From Nocardia asteroides (GTDB taxonomy: Bacteria; Actinomycetota; Actinomycetes; Mycobacteriales; Mycobacteriaceae), in assembly GCA_019930625.1 (NCBI GenBank), contig CP082844.1, positions 1,302,001-1,366,000 on the forward strand: a DNA stretch of 64,000 nt, in the 5' to 3' direction. The position numbers and the translations under genes are program-made. Below are positions 35,129-43,089 of the stretch, one piece after another; position 1 is the stretch's first letter, and each line of letters starts with the position of its first letter. Below the pieces are notes generated by a model that was given only the letters and a program-made list of their open reading frames with translations, ran no database searches and was not told the DNA's origin.

Positions 35129-36282
35129 CGCCGTACACCGAACTGATTCGCGGACGCATCGTCTCGGCGAGCGTCACGCTGAACGACGGCGTCGTCCTGG
35201 TCTCCGGAGACCGGATCGAGGCGGTCCGGTCGTTCAGGCAATGGCGCGCGACGCATCCCGATTTACCTGAGCCGCCATTTTCCGGCACCGTGCTGCCGGG
35301 GCTTGTGGACATTCACAATCACGGCGGATTCGGGTACCGGTTCGACACCGTGAACAGCACGTACGCGCGGATGGCGGCCGAATCGCACCATGCGCGCGGC
35401 TCGACCACGGTGGTGGCGAGCGTGGTCACCGGCCCCGGCACGGAGATGGTGGCGCAGACCGCCACCCTGCGCGAACTCGCCGAGGAAGGCGTGCTCGGCG
35501 GAATCCATGTCGAGGGGCCTTTCCTCTCCGAGGCGCGATGCGGAGCACAGGATCCGCGTTTCCTGCGCGACCCCGATCTCGGGTTGACCGAGCAACTGCT
35601 GGCCGCCGGAGGCCCACACCTGCGGGCGATGACGCTCGCGCCGGAGCGCCCCGGCTACGCGGCCGTCGCGCAGCGGCTGACCGACAACGGGGTGGTGGTC
35701 GCGCTCGGCCACAGCGACACCGACTACCGGGCTTTTCGTAATGCCCTGCGCCCGCACGGATCGGGCAGCATCGTGACGCACCTGGCGAACGGCATGCCAC
35801 CGCTGCATCACCGGCACCCGGGTCCGGTGGCGGCGGCTTTGGTGGCCGCGGCCGCCGGGGACGCGATCGTGGAGCTGATCGGCGACGGCGTGCACGTGGA
35901 TCCGGGCTTCGCCGCGCTGGTGTTCGCGACCGCGCCGGGGCGGGTCGCGCTGGTCACCGACGCCATGCAGGCGGCCGGACTCGGCGACGGCGAGTACCAG
36001 CTCGGTCCGCAGCCGGTGACCGTGCGGCACGGGGTGGCGCGCATCGCCGACGGGTCGATCGCGGGCGGAGTCAGCACCCTGCTGGAGTGCCTCGCGCGCG
36101 CGGTGCGCGAATCCGGCGTCGGGCTGCGGGAGGCGGTGTGCGCGGCCACCTCGGTTCCGGCCGCCGCGCTCGGGCTCGCCGACGTCGGTGACCTGCGGCC
36201 CGGCCACTTCGCCGACATTCTGACAGCCAGTGACAATCTCCACTTGCGCAGGGTGCTCAGACGTGGACAGTGGTTGAGGTGA
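35125..36282 (+). CDS. N-acetyl amino-sugar 6-phosphate deacetylase (NagA family)
   Basis: 385 residues, amidohydrolase barrel. Seen: DIHNHGGFGY (metal site), HVEGPFLS near 130, LGHSDTDYRA near 195, THLANGMPPLHHRHPG near 215 and the metal/catalytic Asp in VTDAMQAAG near 280. Removes acetate from N-acetylglucosamine- or N-acetylgalactosamine-6-phosphate. Because no NagB gene follows but SIS, tagatose-type kinase and aldolase genes do, the galactosamine branch is favoured (AgaA role). Overlaps ROK and PfkB genes at ATGA and GTGA junctions. Confidence 0.88.
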   Translation: MTPYTELIRGRIVSASVTLNDGVVLVSGDRIEAVRSFRQWRATHPDLPEPPFSGTVLPGLVDIHNHGGFGYRFDTVNSTYARMAAESHHARGSTTVVASVVTGPGTEMVAQTATLRELAEEGVLGGIHVEGPFLSEARCGAQDPRFLRDPDLGLTEQLLAAGGPHLRAMTLAPERPGYAAVAQRLTDNGVVVALGHSDTDYRAFRNALRPHGSGSIVTHLANGMPPLHHRHPGPVAAALVAAAAGDAIVELIGDGVHVDPGFAALVFATAPGRVALVTDAMQAAGLGDGEYQLGPQPVTVRHGVARIADGSIAGGVSTLLECLARAVRESGVGLREAVCAATSVPAAALGLADVGDLRPGHFADILTASDNLHLRRVLRRGQWLR

Positions 36283-37232
36283 TCCTCACCGTGACAATGA
36301 ATCCCGCGTACGACATGACCTATCGCGTCGAACGCTTCGAACGCGGGCAGGCCCATCGGGTCCGGTCGGTGGAGCAGCGCATCGGCGGCAAGGGCATCAA
36401 CGTGACCCGGGTGCTGAACCAGCTCGGCAGGTACGCCAGGGCTACCGGATTCTCCGACCACGCCTTCGCGGCCGCCGCCGAACTGGAGTTGCCGGTCGAC
36501 TTCGTGCACGCGCTGCCCTGGGTGCGCCGCACCGTGGTGATCAGCGAATCCGACGACGGGACCGCCACCGCGCTGTGGGAGCCGGGCGCGCGGGTCTCCA
36601 ATCCGCATGCCGCCGAGCAGTTGGCCGTCCGGGTGGCCGGCATGCTCCCCGATATCGCCGGGCTGGTCATCTCCGGGTCGCTGCCGGGCGGCATCGAACC
36701 CGCGCTGCCCGCCGAGATCGCGCGCAACGCCATCGCGGCCGATGTGCCCACCATCTGTGACGTCGACGGCGAGGCACTGCGCTTGGCCGCCCAGGTACCT
36801 GGCATCGTGCTCACGCCGAACGCGGCTGAGCTGCAACGCCTCACCGGCGCGGAACCCGCGTCCGCGGACGAGATCGTCACCGCCGTGCACCCGCTCATCG
36901 AGAACGGAGTCCGGGCCGTGATCGCCACGCGCGGGACGGAGGGAATCACCGCGGTGACCGCTGACGGCGCGTGGTCGGCGGCGTTGCCCGAACCGCTCGC
37001 CGGGAATCCCACCGGTGCGGGCGATGCGGCGGTGGCGGCGATGATCGCCGCCCTGGCATCCGCATCGAGCACGGACTGGCCCGCGCTGCTCGCCGATGCG
37101 GTGGCGACCTCCGCGGCGGCCGTGGTGGTCCCGGTGGCCGGTGAGATCGACCGTTGTCTGCGGACCCGACTGGCCCCGACCGTTCAGGTCGAACAACTGG
37201 ATCTACCCGAACCACAGAAAGCGCTCCCATGA
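36279..37232 (+). CDS. PfkB-family phosphosugar kinase (tagatose-6-phosphate or 1-phosphofructokinase type)
   Basis: About 317 residues. Typical hexose-phosphate kinase start ILTVTMNPAYDMTY; then GGKGINVTRVLNQLG near 45; TPNAAELQRLTG near 185; catalytic NPTGAGDAAVAAMI near 245 (GAGD anion hole and base). Start chosen at GTG 36279, overlapping the nagA stop; GTG 36270 would add three residues. In the Aga pathway tagatose-6-phosphate is phosphorylated to the 1,6-bisphosphate before the aldolase. The sequence alone cannot tell this from 1-phosphofructokinase. Confidence 0.85.
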   Translation: MILTVTMNPAYDMTYRVERFERGQAHRVRSVEQRIGGKGINVTRVLNQLGRYARATGFSDHAFAAAAELELPVDFVHALPWVRRTVVISESDDGTATALWEPGARVSNPHAAEQLAVRVAGMLPDIAGLVISGSLPGGIEPALPAEIARNAIAADVPTICDVDGEALRLAAQVPGIVLTPNAAELQRLTGAEPASADEIVTAVHPLIENGVRAVIATRGTEGITAVTADGAWSAALPEPLAGNPTGAGDAAVAAMIAALASASSTDWPALLADAVATSAAAVVVPVAGEIDRCLRTRLAPTVQVEQLDLPEPQKALP

Positions 37233-37294
37233 CCACCGCCGACCACACCGAGCCTCCAGCGGAGGCCGAAGGGCAGCGCGAACTATGCCACTGA
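37229..37294 (+). CDS. Possible 21-residue leader peptide between pfkB and the aldolase gene
   Basis: ATG overlaps the pfkB stop (ATGA) and the frame ends inside the aldolase start region, overlapping it by 10 bp. The peptide is acidic and has no known homologue that I recognise. A perfect hairpin GCCTCC-AGC-GGAGGC (37252-37266) lies within it. It may couple aldolase translation to pfkB, or be a chance frame. Confidence 0.3.
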   Translation: MTTADHTEPPAEAEGQRELCH

Positions 37295-38109
37295 CCTCGA
37301 TCCCGGATCTGATCTCCGCGGCCCGTCCGGGTGGGCTCGGCGCGTTCAATGTGATCACCCTCGAGCATGCCGAGGCGATCGCCGCAGCAGCGGAGTCGGC
37401 GAAAAGGCCAGTGGTCTTGCAACTTTCGGAGAACACGGCGATCTATCACGGCGGCATCGCGCCCCTCGCACTCGCATGCCTGCGCATCGCCGCCGACAGC
37501 GACGCCTCCGTCGCGGTTCATCTCGACCATGCCACCAGCGCCGAATTGGTGCGCACCGCGGTCGATCTCGGTATCCACTCTGTCATGTACGACGGCTCGG
37601 CCCTGGACTACGCCGACAACCTCGCGACCACCGCCGAGGTCGCGGCCTGGTGCCATGAGCGCGGGGTGCACGTCGAAGCCGAACTCGGCGCGGTGGGCGG
37701 CAAGGATGGCGCGCACGCACCCGGGGTGCGCACCGATCCCGACGAAGCCGTCGAGTTCGTGAGCGCCACCGGTGTCGACGCACTGGCGGTGGCCGTCGGC
37801 TCTTCGCACGCCATGCACACCCGCACGGCGGCACTCGACAACGACCTGATCGCCCACCTGGCGGCGAAGGTTCCCGTCCCCTTGGTGCTGCACGGCTCCT
37901 CCGGCGTCCCGGATCGAGGTCTCCGCGACGCCGTGGACCACGGCATGACGAAGATCAACATCGCCACCCGCCTGAACATTCGGATGACAGCCGCCGTCCG
38001 CGCCTGCCTCGCATACGATTCCCACCTCTCCGACCCACGCAAGTACCTCACCCCCGCCCGCGCCGCCGTGCAGGCGGAAGTCGAGCACTTCCTCCGCCTC
38101 CTCGCCTGA
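37285..38109 (+). CDS. Class II aldolase (tagatose/fructose-1,6-bisphosphate, GatY/KbaY-like)
   Basis: 274 residues, TIM barrel of zinc-dependent class II aldolases. Zinc and catalytic signatures: VHLDHATSAE near 75, EAELGAVGGKDG near 130, VAVGSSHAMH near 170, VLHGSSGVPD near 205 and KINIATRLN near 230. Cleaves the bisphosphate into dihydroxyacetone phosphate and glyceraldehyde-3-phosphate, closing the amino-sugar pathway. The true start is ATG 37285; the longer open frame to 37096 runs inside pfkB. Last gene of the operon. Confidence 0.9.
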   Translation: MPLTSIPDLISAARPGGLGAFNVITLEHAEAIAAAAESAKRPVVLQLSENTAIYHGGIAPLALACLRIAADSDASVAVHLDHATSAELVRTAVDLGIHSVMYDGSALDYADNLATTAEVAAWCHERGVHVEAELGAVGGKDGAHAPGVRTDPDEAVEFVSATGVDALAVAVGSSHAMHTRTAALDNDLIAHLAAKVPVPLVLHGSSGVPDRGLRDAVDHGMTKINIATRLNIRMTAAVRACLAYDSHLSDPRKYLTPARAAVQAEVEHFLRLLA

Positions 38110-38157
38110 TCGCGCGTGCCGCTTCATCACCGGCCCACCGCGTGATCAGATGAGGGA

Positions 38158-38520
38158 ATGATCATTCGACATGTGACGGTCGACTGTTCCGACCCCTTCG
38201 CCCTCGCGTCGTTCTGGAGCGCCGTCACCGGATGGCCGGTGGCGCAGGCCAATGGACCCGACGACGACTACGCCGTCGTGGAGGCACCGGAAGGAACCCC
38301 GGGCCTGCTGTTCATCCGAGTCCCCGAACCAAAGGCGGTGAAAAACCGAGTCCACCTCGACTGGATGCCCGCCGAACGCACCCGCGACGAGGAAGTCGAC
38401 CGCGTCCTCGCCCTCGGCGCAACCCTGCACGAAGACCACCGAACCCCCGATGGCCTCGGCTGGGTCACCCTCCGCGATCCCGAGAACAACGAATTCTGCA
38501 TCGAACGCCCCCACCACTGA
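38158..38520 (+). CDS. VOC family protein (glyoxalase-like)
   Basis: 120 residues. One glyoxalase-like domain: HVTVDCSDPFALASFWSAVTG at the N-terminus, a middle strand with NRVHLDWMP, and LRDPENNEFCIERP at the end, with the usual metal-ligand positions. Such small proteins bind ligands or act as isomerases; nothing in the neighbourhood points to a substrate. It follows the aldolase gene by 48 bp and may be read through from it. Confidence 0.78.
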   Translation: MIIRHVTVDCSDPFALASFWSAVTGWPVAQANGPDDDYAVVEAPEGTPGLLFIRVPEPKAVKNRVHLDWMPAERTRDEEVDRVLALGATLHEDHRTPDGLGWVTLRDPENNEFCIERPHH

Positions 38521-38595
38521 TCCTCCACTAGTGGCGCATCACCGAGACGTCTACTCGGGTTTCGCCGCAGCCAGGTGCCCCTGGCGAAAGCGAAC

Positions 38596-38631
38596 GGCCG
38601 GCGGCGCACGCGAGGGTGCGCGCCGCCGGCC
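38596..38631. terminator. Strong bidirectional terminator hairpin
   Basis: Perfect 12-bp arms GGCCGGCGGCGC (38596-38607) and GCGCCGCCGGCC (38620-38631) with a 12-nt loop, between the VOC gene and the convergent DUF397 gene. The rest of the 259-bp gap shows nothing else. Confidence 0.75.
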
Positions 38632-38779
38632 GGTTCTCATGGTGGGCAGGGCAGTTGTCCACCGGCAGGGCTGTCGATGGATCGCTTCGCATCGACGGGG
38701 TCACTCTTCCCGGTGGAGCTGAGTTTTCGGTGTAGTGAAGCTGAGAGTCGGCTGGGAGAGGCGCGCTGTGGTGGGGCCG

Positions 38780-38992
38780 CTAGGTGATTTCCGCGGCGCG
38801 GATGGCCGTTGTGAATGCCGCCCACTGCGTCGGCGTGAACGCCAGCACGGGGGATGCCCCCGGTACTCCCGCGAACTTGCTGTCTCGAACCAGGATTCGG
38901 TCGCCGTCGAAGCGAACCTCTACGCACGCCTGGCTGTCACTGGAATAGGACGACTTGAACCAGCCCCGCACAGGGAAATTCGAGCTATCCAC
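38780..38992 (-). CDS. DUF397 domain protein
   Basis: 70 residues. Typical DUF397: the WFKSSYSSDSQACVEV opening, VRDSKFAGVPGASPVL, and the C-terminal FTPTQWAAFTTAI. These small actinobacterial proteins pair with DUF5753 helix-turn-helix proteins, as here (the HTH gene is 10 bp upstream). The pair behaves as a two-part regulator module in Streptomyces (WhiJ/BldB-type loci); function here is inferred from that. Confidence 0.88.
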   Translation of the reverse strand: MDSSNFPVRGWFKSSYSSDSQACVEVRFDGDRILVRDSKFAGVPGASPVLAFTPTQWAAFTTAIRAAEIT

Positions 38993-39002
38993 AATCTCGA
39001 GC

Positions 39003-39863
39003 TTACAAGCCGTCGACTCTGGCCTCGATCAGCGCGAGCGAATCGGTTCGGGACATGGCGTGCTCGGCGAGCGCGCTGTCGAACATCGTGTTCAGATGCC
39101 GTACCGGCTCGGCATCCTCGATCAATCCCAACTGAACGAGGGTCTCGCTCCAACCGATGTCCGGCAGCAGTGCGCTCTCGAAGCCGAGCACGTGAAAGGT
39201 CGCCCCGCCGAGCAGCACTCCGCCAGGCGCGTCGAACGGAATGATCCTCAGGTCCACGGTTTCGGGGTAGCGCTCGATCAGCGCCGCCAGATGGCGGAGT
39301 TGCCCACGAAGCACGTCGCCACCACCCGTGCGCTGGGTGAGCGTCGCTTCGCCGATCACAGCAACCAGGCGCAGCGGATCGGACCCGGTCACTCTTTCCT
39401 GGCGGCGCATACGCACCTCGACCCACTGGTCGATCTCCACCCTTCGAACACGAGCGAGGTCGTTGGTGAACAGTGCGCGTGCGTACTCGCGCGTTTGCAA
39501 CAACCCAGGGATCAGGACACTTTCGTAGGTACGAACGCGCTCGGCCCCGTGCTCCAACCCGTACAGGCGCAACACCTCGTCCGACAGCAACCCGGCGTAC
39601 TCAGACCACCACCCTCGGCGCTTGGCGATATCGCGCAGCCGCAACATCTCCTCGCGCTCGTCCGGGTCGAATTCCAGCAGGCTCATCAGCTTTCGCAGTT
39701 TGTCCTCGGCCAGGACGCGTTCCTTCTCGACCTTCGACCAGTACGACAGGGTGAAGCCCAGTTCCTTGGCGATGAGGGACGCGGAGACGTCGAACTCGGT
39801 GCGGCGGCGCTTGATCCGGAGCATGAGCTCCCAGCGGGCGACCGTGGGCGAGAGTGGTGCCAT
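39003..39863 (-). CDS. Helix-turn-helix protein with DUF5753 (WhiJ-like)
   Basis: 286 residues. XRE-type helix-turn-helix at 15-60 (ASLIAKELGFTLSYWSKVEK), followed by the DUF5753 region (95-280) with YESVLIPGLLQTREYARAL and FDAPGGVLLGGATFHVL. Start ATG 39863; an ORF start 90 bp farther adds nothing conserved. It partners the DUF397 gene downstream. Signals and targets are unknown. Confidence 0.88.
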   Translation of the reverse strand: MAPLSPTVARWELMLRIKRRRTEFDVSASLIAKELGFTLSYWSKVEKERVLAEDKLRKLMSLLEFDPDEREEMLRLRDIAKRRGWWSEYAGLLSDEVLRLYGLEHGAERVRTYESVLIPGLLQTREYARALFTNDLARVRRVEIDQWVEVRMRRQERVTGSDPLRLVAVIGEATLTQRTGGGDVLRGQLRHLAALIERYPETVDLRIIPFDAPGGVLLGGATFHVLGFESALLPDIGWSETLVQLGLIEDAEPVRHLNTMFDSALAEHAMSRTDSLALIEARVDGL

Positions 39864-39954
39864 CGTCCGATGAGTCCTTCCGGCTCCGGCTGTTCGTGCA
39901 GATGACCGTACCCGCATCCACAGCCCGCGAAGTTTGTCAAATGGACTGGTCAAC

Positions 39955-39983
39955 TTGACCTATCACGGACCGACTTCTAAGCT
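39955..39983 (+). promoter_or_regulatory. Candidate promoter before the small hypothetical gene
   Basis: TTGACC (39955-39960), a 17-bp spacer and TAAGCT (39978-39983) resemble a housekeeping promoter. Right after it, TGTGTTGTGCATCACA (39987-40002) is one base away from the CRP/GlxR consensus. The gene at 40052 lies just downstream. Confidence 0.35.
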
Positions 39984-40051
39984 GCTTGTGTTGTGCATCA
40001 CAGGCGGGGGCTGTCATCGGAACCCGCCCTGCGGGGATGGAGGGGGTTCTG

Positions 40052-40345
40052 ATGTCCGTGCACGTCGTCGACCGGATCTGGATCGTCAGTGACCGGACGC
40101 CGCATCAGGCGCGCCGGGTCAGCGACGACGCGTGGGTGGTGTCCTACCTGCGTGGCCGGATGGTGACCACGGAGCAGGCGACGGCGGCTATCCAAGCGGC
40201 GGAGATGGTTTCACTGACGGAGGAGCTGACGTGCCGGTTCGGGCTCACGGCACTGGAGGCCGTCGGGCTCGTCGTCATCGAATCGCCATGGGACGGCGGG
40301 CCGTTGTCCCATCGCCACCGTCCGGGCGGGCGTCGTCGCCGCTGA
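40052..40345 (+). CDS. Small hypothetical protein (97 aa)
   Basis: 97 residues, not recognised. Begins MSVHVVDRIWIVSDRTPHQA and ends with a basic, arginine-rich tail (HRHRPGGRRRR). The start is supported by AGGGGG six bases upstream and by the promoter-like boxes. It lies between the HTH/DUF397 pair and the DUF4254-like gene, a setting seen often in Nocardia for small proteins of unknown role. Confidence 0.55.
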   Translation: MSVHVVDRIWIVSDRTPHQARRVSDDAWVVSYLRGRMVTTEQATAAIQAAEMVSLTEELTCRFGLTALEAVGLVVIESPWDGGPLSHRHRPGGRRRR

Positions 40346-40402
40346 TATTCGCGTCTCGCGTAATGCCCGGCGCGACCATTTCGACCGAGGGGGTTATCCG
40401 CA

Positions 40403-40843
40403 GTGGAACCACTGCCGACCAAAGAGCTCGTCCTTCAGGCCTGCCGTAGCGCGCCGCACCGCGCCCACCCCATCCTGGAGTCCGCCCACCTACTCACGGG
40501 ATTGCACAAGCGCCGCCTCGGCCGTGAACCGGGCGGTGCGAACGACATCGACCGGGATCGCGCCCGGCTCGTCCTCGCCGTCGATCGCTGGGTCGCCACC
40601 GAGGCGCCGCCGCCACACGGCGGTGCGCACATGCACACCGAGACCGTCGGCATGGTGGTCGATCGTCTCGCTCAGTTCTCCGCCTGCGCGTACGCGATCC
40701 TCGCTGGGGCGCCGGAATGGGCGGTGCACAATGCTTGGGAGCGCCTGGCCGAACTGGCGCTCGGCTACGAGGATCTCGCCTATGAGGTCGCGGCGGGCGT
40801 GCGCCGCTTGCCCTACCTCAGCGGCCCGCGCGAGCAGCCGTGA
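40403..40843 (+). CDS. DUF4254-like protein
   Basis: 146 residues, GTG start. All-helical. It contains DRDRARLVLAVDRWVATEAP and the family-typical HTETVGMVVDRLAQFS near residue 80, then AWERLAELALGYEDLAYEVA. Members are widespread in Nocardia next to small regulators; function unknown. Possibly co-transcribed with the 97-aa gene (57 bp gap). Convergent with the DUF3349 pair. Confidence 0.7.
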   Translation: MEPLPTKELVLQACRSAPHRAHPILESAHLLTGLHKRRLGREPGGANDIDRDRARLVLAVDRWVATEAPPPHGGAHMHTETVGMVVDRLAQFSACAYAILAGAPEWAVHNAWERLAELALGYEDLAYEVAAGVRRLPYLSGPREQP

Positions 40844-40844
40844 C

Positions 40845-41135
40845 TCATTCCCCGTCCGGGTGCGGCCAGGCATTGGCCTCCACACGGGCGCGCACCCGGG
40901 CCACGTCGGCTTCCGACGGCATCGCGTTGGTGATCTTGGTGATCATCACCTGGATATCGGTCTCATCGATGTCCGCCCCGCCCGCACCGGCCAGCTCGGC
41001 GGCGATCCGTGCGACCTCCTCGTCGGACAGGCGACGGCGCAGCAGCGCGAGCAGCGGGATGTAGTCGGATTCCGGCACGCCATCCGGGTATCCGACCCGC
41101 AGCCAGCCGATGATCGCGTTCAGGAAAGGTGGCAT
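40845..41135 (-). CDS. DUF3349 family protein
   Basis: 96 residues, one small helical DUF3349 domain (GWLRVGYPDGVPESDYIPLLALLRR core, then SDEEVARIAAEL and a C-terminal P-x-E-A-D-VARV helix). A tandem paralogue lies 14 bp upstream. In M. tuberculosis the homologue Rv0543c lies next to Rv0544c and pitA, as here. The fold binds no known ligand; role unknown. Confidence 0.85.
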   Translation of the reverse strand: MPPFLNAIIGWLRVGYPDGVPESDYIPLLALLRRRLSDEEVARIAAELAGAGGADIDETDIQVMITKITNAMPSEADVARVRARVEANAWPHPDGE

Positions 41136-41149
41136 CGGCGGCGGCTCGG

Positions 41150-41485
41150 TCAGTCGGAATCAGCGGGTGGATCGGCCAGCGGCCAGCCGCCTGCCGCCAA
41201 GTGGGAGGCAACGCGGGCGACGTCGCCTTCGTCCGGCTGTTCCATGGCGATCCGGGCGATGGCCTGCTCGATCTCGACGCGGGTGATCCCGCTGTCCGGG
41301 TTCGAAGCCACCAACTCCTCGGCGATGACGACCACCTCGTAGTCGGTGAGGTGCCGGTGCAGCACGGCGAACAGCGCCACGTAATCCGATCGCGGAACGC
41401 CCTGCGGATACCCGGCACGGAGCCAGCCCACTACCTTGCCGAGCAGCTTCGGCCGGGTCGGTGCGGGTTTCACTGGTTCGGTCAC
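41150..41485 (-). CDS. DUF3349 family protein (tandem paralogue)
   Basis: 111 residues. Same core as its neighbour (GWLRAGYPQGVPRSDYVALFAVL, YEVVVIAEELV) plus a short basic N-terminal leader. Start is GTG 41485 with GAGGAG upstream; the longer open frame is noise. The two copies arose by duplication; they differ in the middle helix charge pattern. Confidence 0.85.
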   Translation of the reverse strand: MTEPVKPAPTRPKLLGKVVGWLRAGYPQGVPRSDYVALFAVLHRHLTDYEVVVIAEELVASNPDSGITRVEIEQAIARIAMEQPDEGDVARVASHLAAGGWPLADPPADSD

Positions 41486-41496
41486 GGTGCCACTCC

Positions 41497-41781
41497 TCAC
41501 GCCTGGCCGAACAGATGGATGCCGAATCTGGCGGCGAGGAACGCCTTCGCCGTGTACAGGATTCCGCCCACGATCGCGACGACGACCACCGCGAAGCACG
41601 TCAGCGCTGCCGTGAGCGCGGGATAGTTGCGCCGCACGGTGCTGGTATCCGCGTCGGCCGTCTCCGACATCGACCAGAAGCGCACCCCGATCGCGAAGAT
41701 CATCGGCAAGCCCGCTCCGAGCACCAGCCCGGCCGCGACGACTTTCCACAGCCCGCTCAGATTCGTGACGAGAGTGTGCAC
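41497..41781 (-). CDS. Small membrane protein (Rv0544c-like)
   Basis: 94 residues. Two membrane helices: LWKVVAAGLVLGAGLPMIFA near 12-30 and LTAALTCFAVVVVAIVGGIL near 55-75. Start GTG 41781 behind a strong AGGAGG. Its place between pitA and DUF3349 genes matches Rv0544c of mycobacteria. No known function; possibly a partner of the phosphate transporter. Confidence 0.8.
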   Translation of the reverse strand: MHTLVTNLSGLWKVVAAGLVLGAGLPMIFAIGVRFWSMSETADADTSTVRRNYPALTAALTCFAVVVVAIVGGILYTAKAFLAARFGIHLFGQA

Positions 41782-41791
41782 GCTGGTCCTC

Positions 41792-43000
41792 CTACACCTG
41801 GGCCGATCGGTTCGAGTCCGCCGACGTGGTCCGGTCGTCGCCGGCGGGTGCCGCCGGGTCGGTCCCGTCGCCCGGCCACTCGTTGACATTGCCGGTGTGC
41901 ACCGGATTGCGCCGCGACCGCAGCCACATCAGCGTCGACAGCCCGATCAGCAGACCGAAGACCACGAGCACCCCGGCCAGCCCGCCGACGAAGTGGGCGA
42001 TGGCCCAGCAGATCGCCCCGGCCACTCCGGCCAGCGGCAGCGTGAGCAACCATGCGACCACCATCCGCCCCATCACGCTCCAGCGCACCTCGGCGCCCTT
42101 GCCGAGGCCGGTACCGAGGATGGAGCCGGTGGCGGTCTGCGTGGTGGACAGCGGCAGACCGAAATGGGCGGAAGTCAAGATGATCGCGGCCGACGCGGAT
42201 TCTGCCGCGAGCCCCTGTGGCGAGTCGATCTCGACCAGGCCCTTGCCCAGTGTGCGGATGATCCGCCAGCCGCCGAGATAGGTGCCCGCCGCGATGGCCA
42301 CGGCACAGGCGGCCATCACCCACAGCGGCAGCTCGGCGTCCTTGGTGAGTGTCCCGTGCGCGACGAGCGCGAGGAAGATCACGCCCATCGTCTTCTGGGC
42401 GTCGTTCGTGCCGTGCGCCAGCGAGACCAGCGAGGCCGAGCCGATCTGGCCCCACCGGAACCCCTCGGTGACCTTGTCCTCGTCGGCGCCGCGGGTGATC
42501 CGGTACACCAGCCACGTGCCGATCGCCGAGACCAGCGCGGCGACGATGGGCGCGAGCACGGCCGGAAGAACGATCTTGGTGAGCACGCCTTCGGAGCCGG
42601 ACGCCCAGATCACGCCGCTCCACCCGAGCGCGGCCAGCGTCGACCCGATCAGGCCACCGAACAGCGCGTGCGACGAACTCGACGGCAGACCGAACAGCCA
42701 GGTGAGCAGGTTCCACAGGATTCCGCCGACCAGACCGGCGAACACGATGACGAGCAGATCGTGGCCGCTGACGGCGTCGAGCCGGACGATGCCTTTCGCC
42801 ACGGTGGCGGCCACGGCGACCGACAGGAACGCGCCGACCAGGTTCAGCACCGCCGACAGCGCGACCGCCACGCGCGGCCGGAGGGCTCCGGTGGCGATCG
42901 AGGTCGCCATCGCGTTCGCCGTGTCGTGGAAGCCGTTCGTGAAATCGAATGCGAGTGCCGTGACGATGACGATCAGGAGAACCAGGAATTCGACGGTCAC
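41792..43000 (-). CDS. pitA: Low-affinity inorganic phosphate transporter
   Basis: About 402 residues, PHO4 family with ten to twelve membrane helices and two inverted halves. Signature sites: DFTNGFHDTANAMATSIATG near the N-terminus and, in the second half, SLAHGTNDAQKTMGV. Transports phosphate with a proton or metal phosphate. The start is a GTG at 43000 following GGAGG very closely, or GTG 43018. The gene begins a tight minus-strand operon with the small membrane protein and DUF3349 genes. Confidence 0.9.
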   Translation of the reverse strand: MTVEFLVLLIVIVTALAFDFTNGFHDTANAMATSIATGALRPRVAVALSAVLNLVGAFLSVAVAATVAKGIVRLDAVSGHDLLVIVFAGLVGGILWNLLTWLFGLPSSSSHALFGGLIGSTLAALGWSGVIWASGSEGVLTKIVLPAVLAPIVAALVSAIGTWLVYRITRGADEDKVTEGFRWGQIGSASLVSLAHGTNDAQKTMGVIFLALVAHGTLTKDAELPLWVMAACAVAIAAGTYLGGWRIIRTLGKGLVEIDSPQGLAAESASAAIILTSAHFGLPLSTTQTATGSILGTGLGKGAEVRWSVMGRMVVAWLLTLPLAGVAGAICWAIAHFVGGLAGVLVVFGLLIGLSTLMWLRSRRNPVHTGNVNEWPGDGTDPAAPAGDDRTTSADSNRSAQV

Positions 43001-43089
43001 GCCTCCAGTGTGCTGCACCGCCGAACGTCATAGCCATGTGGTTACCGAAAGTCCTCCGGCCGCCATGGACTAGCCTGGTTCGTCCGGTA

